Assembly (NCBI GenBank): GCA_007133745.1
Contig: SLMC01000377.1
Coordinates: 1 to 5,615, forward strand
Source of the DNA: Kiritimatiellia bacterium
Lineage (GTDB): Bacteria > Verrucomicrobiota > Kiritimatiellia > UBA8416 > SLMC01
DNA length: 5,615 bases
Direction of reading: 5' to 3'
Both the position numbers and the translations under genes were made by a program. This document shows positions 1-5,559 of this stretch, one piece after another. Numbering within the stretch: position 1 is the stretch's first letter; the number at the start of each line of letters is the position of its first letter. The notes beneath the pieces were generated by a model. It was not told where the DNA came from. It worked only from the letters and a program-made list of their open reading frames with translations, and did not search any database.

Positions 1-1379
1 AAGGTTCGGTCGCCGACCTTGAAACGTTTTCCTTCGGCTTTAACGGGGGACGTTTCGAAAACCGTTCGGATCAGGGCGCTGGTTTCGGGCTCGCCAAAAA
101 GAAAAACGTTGTAGCGGGCCAAATCTTCCTTTTTTACGGTCTGTTCGAGAGCGGTACGGGGGGAAGCCTTGGCGTAGCGTTCCCATTCGCGCGCGGCTTG
201 GCGCATGCGTGCCGATGGCTCGGGGGCGCCGTCTGCGCAAACAAAGATGAAGGGCGATAGAAACGCGCGCTTGACCGGGCCGACCGGGGAGGGGAGCAGG
301 CTCGTGTCGTACTGGAGCGCGGAGGTCGGGTTCGGCCGCCGCCGTGTTCGCAGCCATTTTTGGAGATCGTCGCGTTCGAATGCGGCTTCGGTGATCCAAT
401 GGTCTTCTCCCTCCAGTTCCACATAGACGGCGTGAGAGTTGACACGGCGGACGGCTTGGGCCATGTGGCGGCCTTCCTGAACGGGGATCAGGCGGTCGGC
501 GGAGCCGTGCAGCGCGAAGACCGAGGTGTTTTTGAGTCGATCCAGCATGGAATAGCCGAATTCGGCGTCGATCAGATCGCGCTTGTAGGCGGGCAGGGCT
601 TCGCGCCGGACATTGTGCCAGAAATAGTAGTCGCCACGCGCGGCAATCGGCAATAGGCCGGCGAAGGCATCGGGATGATGCGCGCCAATCGTCCAGACGC
701 CCATGCCGCCCATGGAAAAGCCGGACAGCACGATGCGTTCGGCATCTACGGCATAGCGGCGCTTCATTTCTTCGATGGCGCGCAGCACGTCCAGCTCGCC
801 AATGTTCTGAAAGTCCGTGTTGCTTCGCCCGAACGGGGCCACGATCAGAAAGTTATCCTTTTCCGCGAAGGCGATTATGGCGGGATCGAGCCTGCTCCAG
901 TTGACGATGTCCAGAAACGGCGAGTAGCCGTGCAGGTAGACGAGCATGGGCAAAGGGTTCCCTTTGCGGGCGGCTTCGGGCAGGTAGCGCAGGAAAGGCT
1001 GATACGAGCTGTCCGTGTCGCAATAGTAGGCTTCCTCGCGCAGGCCGTAGACGACGGGCGGCATTCGGTTCTCGCGCAAGGCGTCCCGAATGCGTTCGGC
1101 CTGGCGCAGGTGATTGTCCAGCAGTAACTGGCGTTCAATGGACGGGGGGTAGGTTCTTGCGGCGTATTGCATTTTGCGCGCGTAAAAACGGAGGGTGTTC
1201 CATTCGTCGCGCTGTCGGGCGTCTTTCGGGCGCGCGGGCAAGCTTTGTACCAGCGCGCGCAGGCGGAGTTCGGGGTTCGGCTCGGCGGCGATGGCCGGCC
1301 GCAGGCCGTCCGCCAGAAGCCACAAAGCCGCGGCCAGGCCGAAGCGCAAGAGTTTTTCGAGATGGGTTTGCGATTTCAC
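1..1379 (-). CDS. Secreted alpha/beta hydrolase (prolyl oligopeptidase/esterase-like), C-terminus cut by window edge
   Basis: The reading frame is open without a stop from the start codon to base 1, giving about 459 residues with the C-terminus missing. Residues 1-32 look like a Sec signal peptide: a basic start, a hydrophobic core (LAAALWLLA), then AIAA as a cleavage site, so the enzyme is probably exported. The hydrolase domain spans roughly residues 115-345. An HGY oxyanion-type motif lies near 150 and the nucleophile elbow GFSMGG at 220-225, with Ser222. A GSAD loop gives Asp295 and EDHW gives His327, so the Ser-Asp-His triad is complete. The segment leading to the elbow (DVLRAIEEMKRRYAVDAERI) is typical of S9-like and CE1-like esterases. 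After residue 350 a second region carries YNVFLFGEPETSALI, resembling the C-terminal extension of some PVC-group secreted hydrolases. Substrate is unknown; peptidase, carboxylesterase and carbohydrate esterase are all possible. The chosen start is a GTG that overlaps the corA stop and has a well-spaced Shine-Dalgarno; an ATG two codons upstream (1385) is the alternative. Confidence 0.85.
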   Translation of the reverse strand, partial: MKSQTHLEKLLRFGLAAALWLLADGLRPAIAAEPNPELRLRALVQSLPARPKDARQRDEWNTLRFYARKMQYAARTYPPSIERQLLLDNHLRQAERIRDALRENRMPPVVYGLREEAYYCDTDSSYQPFLRYLPEAARKGNPLPMLVYLHGYSPFLDIVNWSRLDPAIIAFAEKDNFLIVAPFGRSNTDFQNIGELDVLRAIEEMKRRYAVDAERIVLSGFSMGGMGVWTIGAHHPDAFAGLLPIAARGDYYFWHNVRREALPAYKRDLIDAEFGYSMLDRLKNTSVFALHGSADRLIPVQEGRHMAQAVRRVNSHAVYVELEGEDHWITEAAFERDDLQKWLRTRRRPNPTSALQYDTSLLPSPVGPVKRAFLSPFIFVCADGAPEPSARMRQAAREWERYAKASPRTALEQTVKKEDLARYNVFLFGEPETSALIRTVFETSPVKAEGKRFKVGDRT

Positions 1380-2443
1380 AGCCATTTCCTTTTTCTGAAA
1401 AACAGCGTCATGGCGACTGCGGTTGCGATCATCAGCCCCATAATGAAGGCGTATCCGTAACGCCATTTGAGTTCCGGCATGTATTCGAAATTCATGCCGT
1501 ACACGCCCGCCACGAAGGTGAGCGGAATGAAAATCGTGGCGATCAGCGTAAGCATTTTCATGACCTCGTTCATGCGGTTGCCGATGTTGGAGAGATGGAT
1601 TTCCAAGGCGCCTGAAAGCGAGTCGCGTAGCGATTCCAGGGTATCCATGATGTGAAGGGTGTGCTCGTAGACGTCGCGCCAATAGGGCGCGACGCCTGCG
1701 TCCATGAGCGGGCTTTCGCTTTTCTGAAGGGCGCCGAGCGCTTCTCTCAGCGGCCACACGCTTTTGCGCAGGAAAATGCACTCGCGTTTCATGGCGTGGA
1801 TGGTTCGCAGGGTGTCCGGCCCGGTGGCGGTCAGTACGTTCTCCTGCAGGTCTTCGATGCGGTCGCCGATATCCTCCAGCACCGTGAAATAGTGGTCCGC
1901 AATGGCGTCCACCAGCGTGTACACCAGATAGTCTCCGCCTTTTTTGCGGATTTGGCCCTTGTTGGTGCGCAGGCGCTTGCGGATGGTGTCGAATACGTCA
2001 TCGGGCATTTCCTGAAAGGAGACAACGAAATGGCTGCCCAGCACAAAGCTGACCTGTTCGACGACGAGGGTTCCGTCCGTCTTGTCCCGGTAGAGCATTC
2101 TCAGGACGAGATAAAGGTAGTGGCCGTAGTCTTCAAGTTTGGGACGTTGATTCGTGTTGACAATGTCTTCAAGGGTAAGCGGGTGGATGTTGAACGCCTG
2201 CCCGATTTTTTCGAGTGTTGGGATGTCGTGCAGCCCGACAACATTGATCCAGGCGACCGAGTTGCGGTTGTTCATGCAGGTGACTAAGGTGTCGGGGTTG
2301 TCGATGCGGTGTTCCTTGATCTCGCGCTCGTTGTATTCGATGACGTCGATGGTGACTCGCTCGACTTTGCGCTCGCCCACATGGACCATGGTGCCGGGCG
2401 GCAACCCGGTCTTGAGCGAGCGGCGCTTTGACGGTTTACGCAT
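1376..2443 (-). CDS. corA: CorA-type magnesium/cobalt transporter
   Basis: This encodes an inner-membrane channel that carries Mg2+ (and Co2+ or Ni2+ in characterised members) inwards as a homopentamer. The 355 residues match the length and layout of Thermotoga maritima CorA (351 aa). Recognisable landmarks include GLPPGT near residue 13, IHPLTLEDI at 86-94, and a stretch ending RKKGGDYLVYTLVDA near 180. TM1 is about 295-315 and ends in the signature GMN at 316-318, followed by MPEL at 322-325. TM2 is about 328-349 with a basic tail, RKRKWL. Asp93 and Asp257 align with the Mg2+-sensing Asp89 and Asp253 of the T. maritima protein. Pore-gate positions Met295, Leu298 and Ala302 are kept, but the fourth is Ile306 where T. 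maritima has Met302. The ATG is the first possible start, since an in-frame TGA lies just upstream. It is divergent from the DUF362 gene and overlaps the hydrolase downstream. Identification is secure; ion preference is not read from sequence. Confidence 0.97.
   Translation of the reverse strand: MRKPSKRRSLKTGLPPGTMVHVGERKVERVTIDVIEYNEREIKEHRIDNPDTLVTCMNNRNSVAWINVVGLHDIPTLEKIGQAFNIHPLTLEDIVNTNQRPKLEDYGHYLYLVLRMLYRDKTDGTLVVEQVSFVLGSHFVVSFQEMPDDVFDTIRKRLRTNKGQIRKKGGDYLVYTLVDAIADHYFTVLEDIGDRIEDLQENVLTATGPDTLRTIHAMKRECIFLRKSVWPLREALGALQKSESPLMDAGVAPYWRDVYEHTLHIMDTLESLRDSLSGALEIHLSNIGNRMNEVMKMLTLIATIFIPLTFVAGVYGMNFEYMPELKWRYGYAFIMGLMIATAVAMTLFFRKRKWL
1387..1390 (-). promoter_or_regulatory. Shine-Dalgarno deciding the hydrolase start
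   Basis: AGGA on the minus strand, inside the last codons of corA, lies 7 bases before a GTG at 1379-1377 but only 1 base before the ATG at 1385-1383. Spacing therefore favours the GTG. That GTG also forms a GTGA overlap with the corA stop codon, the usual geometry of translationally coupled genes. Confidence 0.6.
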
Positions 2444-2516
2444 GATCGATCAATCTCCTCTCCTTAGCGCCTTAGTCCTTTACATCGACTGTCAATATGC
2501 TTTACTCTATTTTGCC
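2444..2516. promoter_or_regulatory. Divergent intergenic region between corA and the DUF362 gene
   Basis: These 73 bases must carry, or lie just downstream of, the promoters of two opposite transcription units. On the minus strand a perfect TTGACA lies at 2495-2490, but at 15-18 base spacing I find only poor -10 candidates, the best being TAAGGC. On the plus strand TTTACA at 2479-2484 followed by TACTCT at 2503-2508 (18-base spacer) is a weak match that would place the transcript start at or next to the DUF362 start codon. No operator-like palindrome stands out. The promoter assignments are tentative. Confidence 0.3.
2455..2465 (-). promoter_or_regulatory. Doubled Shine-Dalgarno of corA
   Basis: The minus strand reads AAGGAGAGGAG, two overlapping anti-16S-type motifs in tandem, ending 11 bases before the corA ATG. 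The spacing is slightly long for the nearer copy and longer still for the other. A strong ribosome binding site here supports the ATG at 2443. Confidence 0.65.
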
Positions 2517-3719
2517 ATGAATGACAAACGAAACATGCCGGTTTTCGAAAAGCCCAGGGTGGCGGCAAGCTCGGGGCTCGGCGCCTATGGCAACATCGCA
2601 TCTGTTTTATCCGCATTGAACTTGTCGGGAGTGGCGGGGAAACGCATTTTGATCAAGCCCAATGTCGGGCGCATGACGCGACCGAACAGCGGGGTGAACT
2701 GCTGTCCGGATTCCGTGGCCGCTTGCATCGATGTGTTGAGCAAGGCGGGCGCCGCCTCTGTAGCGGTGGGTGAAAGCCCTATTCTCGGAGTCGATGTCAT
2801 GGCCGCATTCGAGGCGTGCGGCATTGCCGAAGCGGTTCGGGAACGGGGTTGCGACTTGCTGGACCTGGATGCGGACCCGCCCGCTATCGTGCCGTTGCCG
2901 GCCGGCGCCGTTTTGCCGAGCCTGAAGGTGTGCGGGGGCGTTCGGAAATTCGATTTGATCCTTTCGTTGGCGGTCATGAAAACGCACATGCATACCGGGG
3001 TGACGCTGAGCCTGAAGAATTGCAAGGGGATGCTTTACAAAAAGCAGAAGGTCGCGTTGCATCAGTTGCCGGACGACGGCGATCCGAATGCGGATGCCAA
3101 GCCGCTGGACAGGGCCATTGCCGACATGCTGACCGTGTTGCGGCCCGACATTGCCGTGATCGACGGGTGGATCGGCATGGAAGGCTTGGGACCCGGCGCG
3201 GGCGATCCGCGTCCGGCCGATCTGGCTCTGGCGTCTTGGGATCCTGTCGCGGCGGACGCGACGGCATGCCGTCTAATGGGAATTGATCCCATGACGGTTT
3301 CGCATATTCGGCTGGCCGCCGAGAAGGGCGTCGGCAGGGCCGAGGCGGACAAGATCGAAACGCATCCGTCCGATTTGAGCGGTTGCCAGCGACCTTTCAA
3401 GCGGCCGCCCACGGAGTTGGCGTTGGCCTTTCCCGATACGATGGTGTACGAAAGCGGCGCCTGTTCGGCCTGTTTGTCGACCACGCTGCTTTTTTTGCAG
3501 CGGTTCCAGGATCGGATTGCGGACTATCGGCTGGAGGACGGGAAACTGCATGTCGTGTTGGGCAAGGATGTCGAGGATGTGCCGGCCGGAACGATTGTGA
3601 TTGGCAATTGCGCCGCTCGGCACAGGGCCAAGGGGCCGTTTGCCGTGGGGTGTCCGCCTGTCGCCTCGTCGATCTATCGGGCGGTCACCGGTCGGGATCC
3701 GGACGGCAGTACGGAATGA
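2517..3719 (+). CDS. DUF362-family protein with C-terminal cysteine motifs
   Basis: A 400-residue cytosolic protein with no signal peptide or membrane segment. Family hallmarks of DUF362 are present in order: ILIKPN at 44-49, VMKTHMHTG at 153-161, SLKNCKGM at 165-172, DGWIGMEGLGP at 216-226, and WDPVAADATACRLMGID at 241-257. Some relatives carry ferredoxin-like 2[4Fe-4S] segments. Here there is no ferredoxin motif; instead the last quarter has CSAC (Cys316, Cys319), then GNC (Cys365) and GCPP (Cys379), which could form a metal or Fe-S site. The biochemical function of the family is largely unsettled, so none is assigned. The ATG at 2517 leaves a short tail before the first beta-strand (PRVAASS). 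It lacks a Shine-Dalgarno, and so does the next in-frame ATG at 2535. The frame is open further upstream, antisense to corA, with an ATG at 2442, but that stretch does not look like DUF362 sequence. The gene is probably co-transcribed with the glycosyltransferase that follows. Confidence 0.88.
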   Translation: MNDKRNMPVFEKPRVAASSGLGAYGNIASVLSALNLSGVAGKRILIKPNVGRMTRPNSGVNCCPDSVAACIDVLSKAGAASVAVGESPILGVDVMAAFEACGIAEAVRERGCDLLDLDADPPAIVPLPAGAVLPSLKVCGGVRKFDLILSLAVMKTHMHTGVTLSLKNCKGMLYKKQKVALHQLPDDGDPNADAKPLDRAIADMLTVLRPDIAVIDGWIGMEGLGPGAGDPRPADLALASWDPVAADATACRLMGIDPMTVSHIRLAAEKGVGRAEADKIETHPSDLSGCQRPFKRPPTELALAFPDTMVYESGACSACLSTTLLFLQRFQDRIADYRLEDGKLHVVLGKDVEDVPAGTIVIGNCAARHRAKGPFAVGCPPVASSIYRAVTGRDPDGSTE

Positions 3720-3721
3720 GG
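3717..3721 (+). promoter_or_regulatory. Shine-Dalgarno of the glycosyltransferase, overlapping the upstream stop
   Basis: TGAGG contains the DUF362 stop codon TGA and sits 6 bases before the ATG at 3728. The competing ATG at 3716 makes an ATGA overlap with the same stop but has only a weak GGACGG upstream. The site favours 3728 and implies translational coupling. Confidence 0.55.
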
Positions 3722-3727
3722 CCGGCT

Positions 3728-4786
3728 ATGCGGACGCTGTTGTTTTTGGACAAGGTTTTGATGGGTGCCGCCGACGAGCATGCGCGCGGAGTGGAGCTGT
3801 TCAATCTGAACCTGATCCGCGATCTGGCGGAACTGGGCTGGCGAGTGACGGTGGCGGCGCATCCGTCATGGTTGTCGCGGATTCGTTCGCGGACGGATTC
3901 GGAGAATGTGGAGATTGTTTCGACGGAGAGGGGAGGGCATGGTTTTTTCGCATCCTGGCGCTTGACCCGCGCTTTGGGTCGACGCGCGTTTTCCGCGTTG
4001 ATTCTCGGCAATGTGGCGAATCGGTTGATTCCCGTCATGACGCTGTTGCGCTTGCGGCGGGCGTCTTCGCAGTGCGTGCTGATCGCGCATCGGGAGCCGA
4101 CGCGCCGCTGTTTGTGGGCGCAAAAGCTTTGGCCGTCCACGGTGGTGGCTGTCAACCGTCAAATCGCAAGTCATTTCAAGCGGCATGGTTTTTCGCGCGT
4201 GTCGGTCTGCTATGGCGTGACCGATGCGGAGCGCTATACGCCTGCGGAGAATCGCCAATCCGACGGCTGCGTGCATTTCTGCGTGGTCGGCCAGCTCGAC
4301 AATGCCTGGAAAGGCAGTGACACCGCCGTGGCGGCTTTTCGGATGCTGCCCGACGGGGTCAAGCAAAGGTGCCGACTGCACCTGGCCTCGTTTCGCAATC
4401 CGCCGGATTTCGGCGACGCCCGCATTCGGGCTTACGCCTGGATGGATGCGGCGGCGATGCCGGATTTTTTCCGCGGTATGGACGCGATGATCGTGCCGTC
4501 CCGCGACGAAATCGTGATGCGCGAGACGTTTTCTCAGGTGATGGTGCAGGGCATGCTGAGCGGGCTGCCGATGCTGGTTAACCGGCTGCCGATTCTCGAG
4601 GAGAAGCTGGACAACGGCGGCGGTCTTGTGTTTGACAACGCGCAGGGCTTGTGCGACGCCATGGCGCGGCTGGCGAACGATTCCGCCGAGCGCCGGCGCA
4701 TGGGGCAGGCCGCCCGCGCGACCGCTCTGGCCCGCTATGTCTGGAATTCCAAAACGTTTGCCGACAGGTTTCTTCCAACTCGATGA
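3728..4786 (+). CDS. GT4-type (GT-B fold) glycosyltransferase
   Basis: A 352-residue protein with the two-Rossmann-domain layout of GT4 glycosyltransferases, which move a sugar from a nucleotide donor onto lipid, glycan or protein acceptors at the inner face of the cytoplasmic membrane. The N-terminal strand MRTLLFLDKV leads into ARGVELFNLNLIRDLAELGW (residues 19-38), an acceptor-side motif of this fold. The second domain begins around 182 with HFCVVGQL, followed by WKGSDTAVAAFRML at 194-207, which holds the donor-contacting lysine region. IVPSRDE (255-261) precedes the EX7E region. There Glu266 is present but the second glutamate is Gln274 (ETFSQVMVQGM), an unusual substitution. No transmembrane segment is visible. 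The start at 3728 is preferred for its Shine-Dalgarno; 3716 would add four residues (MRPA). It lies 8 bases after the DUF362 gene, so one operon is likely. Donor, acceptor and the glycan made cannot be told from sequence. Confidence 0.9.
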   Translation: MRTLLFLDKVLMGAADEHARGVELFNLNLIRDLAELGWRVTVAAHPSWLSRIRSRTDSENVEIVSTERGGHGFFASWRLTRALGRRAFSALILGNVANRLIPVMTLLRLRRASSQCVLIAHREPTRRCLWAQKLWPSTVVAVNRQIASHFKRHGFSRVSVCYGVTDAERYTPAENRQSDGCVHFCVVGQLDNAWKGSDTAVAAFRMLPDGVKQRCRLHLASFRNPPDFGDARIRAYAWMDAAAMPDFFRGMDAMIVPSRDEIVMRETFSQVMVQGMLSGLPMLVNRLPILEEKLDNGGGLVFDNAQGLCDAMARLANDSAERRRMGQAARATALARYVWNSKTFADRFLPTR

Positions 4787-4866
4787 GCCGCCCCAAAAAA
4801 TGGCGCCTTTCGGCCGCAGTCAAAGTAATCAGAGTCTGTCCGACAAAGGGAGTTGCCGGTGCAAAT

Positions 4867-4976
4867 TGTCATCCCGAGCTTGCGAGGGATCTCGCCTGCC
4901 TGCCGTCAGGCAGGGCGGACCGCCGCGAAACAAAGCGTTTTAGCGAAGCGAGATTCCTCGCAAGATCGGAATGACA
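4867..4976. repeat. Imperfect inverted-repeat element (MITE/REP-like), 110 bases
   Basis: The left arm is 4867-4895, beginning TGTCATCCCGAGC. The right arm is 4948-4976, ending CGGAATGACA. The reverse complement of the right arm matches the left at 26 of 29 positions, and matching stops at both outer ends. The interior carries an 8-base perfect hairpin at 4895-4914 and a second palindrome, GGCGGACCGCC, at 4914-4924. No transposase frame is present. TGTCAT...ATGACA-ended palindromic repeats of this style are familiar as dispersed intergenic elements in many bacterial genomes, so a non-autonomous mobile element or structured repeat is the likely identity. I see no clear target-site duplication next to the arms. 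It may also block or end transcription in both directions. Confidence 0.8.
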
Positions 4977-5018
4977 GAGCGTAGCAGCCACTTTTCGGAT
5001 GGGGTCTAGTTAATGGGT

Positions 5019-5035
5019 GGCGGGCGAAGCCCGCC
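5019..5035. repeat. REP-like GC hairpin before the 3D-domain gene
   Basis: GGCGGGCGAAGCCCGCC is a perfect 7-base-pair stem closed by a GAA loop. It ends 5 bases before the Shine-Dalgarno of the next gene and has no following T-run, so it is not a standard terminator. It resembles the hairpin core of REP sequences. In the 5' leader it could affect translation or mRNA stability. Confidence 0.55.
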
Positions 5036-5040
5036 TTGGG

Positions 5041-5046
5041 AGGGAG
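5041..5046 (+). promoter_or_regulatory. Shine-Dalgarno of the 3D-domain lipoprotein
   Basis: AGGGAG lies 6 bases before the ATG at 5053. This sets the start there and rules against the in-frame GTG at 5017, which would place the hairpin inside the coding region and put a non-signal stretch before the signal peptide. Confidence 0.7.
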
Positions 5047-5052
5047 AACATC

Positions 5053-5547
5053 ATGGCGAGCAGATTTCTTTTCGGGCTGGCGGCCATTGCAGGTGTTTTG
5101 TTGATGGTCGGATGTGCCGGATGCGTCGGGACACGGCCGCCAAGCCGGGCGCCGGACAAGGAACGGGTCATGTCGGTTACGGCCTATTGCAATTGCGGAC
5201 AATGCTGCGGCTGGAAACGCAATTGGCGGGGGCGCCCGATCGAGACGGCGACCGGCCGGCCGAAGCGTATCGGCCTGACGGCCAGCGGCGCCATGGCGAG
5301 GCACGGCACGGTGGCCGCGCCGCGCGATATTCCTTTCGGAACCATCGTGTATGTGGAGGGATACGGGTACGGGCGCGTCGAGGATCGGGGCGGCGCGATT
5401 AAAGGGGATAAACTCGATCTCTGGTTCCGTTCTCATCGGGCGGCATTGCAATGGGGCCGGAAGAATATTCGCGTGAAAATGTGGTTGCCCGATTCGGAAG
5501 GCGCCGCCAAGACTTCCCCGCCTCCCGCTCGACGGCGCCGGCGCTAG
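5053..5547 (+). CDS. 3D-domain protein, probable lipoprotein (MltA/YocH-like fold)
   Basis: A 164-residue protein whose first 20 residues form a hydrophobic signal ending LLMVGC. Cys21 is therefore a plausible lipidation site, although the -3 residue is Met rather than the usual Leu. The mature part is a 3D (three-aspartate) domain as in the MltA C-terminus and the Bacillus YocH/YuiC group. It has VTAYCNCGQCCGW at 42-54, TASG at 76-79, IPFGTIVYVEGYG at 93-105, and EDRGGAIKGDKLDLWF at 110-125. Asp111, Asp119 and Asp122 supply the acidic residues. Known members are lytic transglycosylases or muramidase-like enzymes cutting peptidoglycan glycan strands, so this is probably an envelope-anchored wall enzyme. 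Four cysteines (46, 48, 51, 52) sit at the domain start, as in many stand-alone 3D proteins. The C-terminus is a short Pro-rich stretch ending in five arginines. The start is set by the AGGGAG 6 bases upstream. It appears to be a single gene, with the repeat element before it. Confidence 0.88.
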   Translation: MASRFLFGLAAIAGVLLMVGCAGCVGTRPPSRAPDKERVMSVTAYCNCGQCCGWKRNWRGRPIETATGRPKRIGLTASGAMARHGTVAAPRDIPFGTIVYVEGYGYGRVEDRGGAIKGDKLDLWFRSHRAALQWGRKNIRVKMWLPDSEGAAKTSPPPARRRRR

Positions 5548-5559
5548 CGCGAAACCGAC

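Larger units (their letters stand above)
4787..5052. other. Non-coding intergenic region with repeat element
   Basis: Between the glycosyltransferase stop and the lipoprotein start I find no credible gene. The first 80 bases hold an A6 tract at 4795-4800 but no GC-stem plus T-run terminator. Next come the inverted-repeat element (4867-4976) and the hairpin at 5019-5035. No strong promoter was recognised for the gene that follows; it may be transcribed from the short stretch 4977-5018 or by read-through. Confidence 0.7.

Noticed and set aside
1652..2287. Long plus-strand frame of about 211 residues antisense to corA
   Set aside because: It lies wholly opposite a clear CorA coding sequence, has no recognisable motif, and long antisense frames are expected in GC-rich codon-biased DNA.
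2154..2516. Upstream extension of the DUF362 frame across the 5' end of corA
   Set aside because: The extra residues are antisense to corA, rich in Ser, Met and Arg, unlike the family N-terminus, and would overlap a secure gene and its ribosome binding site.
3866..4381. Minus-strand frame of about 171 residues opposite the glycosyltransferase
   Set aside because: It is a shadow frame with no motifs, fully covered by the GT4 coding sequence.
4795..4800. A6 tract after the glycosyltransferase as part of a terminator
   Set aside because: No GC-rich stem precedes a T-run on either strand at a suitable distance.
4800..4943. Small frame of 47 codons entering the repeat element
   Set aside because: It has no Shine-Dalgarno, and half its codons fall within the inverted repeat, so its composition reflects the repeat rather than a protein.
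5017..5052. GTG at 5017 as start of the 3D-domain gene
   Set aside because: It would place a charged 12-residue stretch before the signal peptide and lacks a Shine-Dalgarno, while the ATG at 5053 has AGGGAG 6 bases upstream.
5541..5550. Perfect palindrome GCGCTAGCGC at the lipoprotein stop codon
   Set aside because: It is only 10 bases with no loop and no following T-run, and overlaps GC-rich coding sequence; chance is sufficient.
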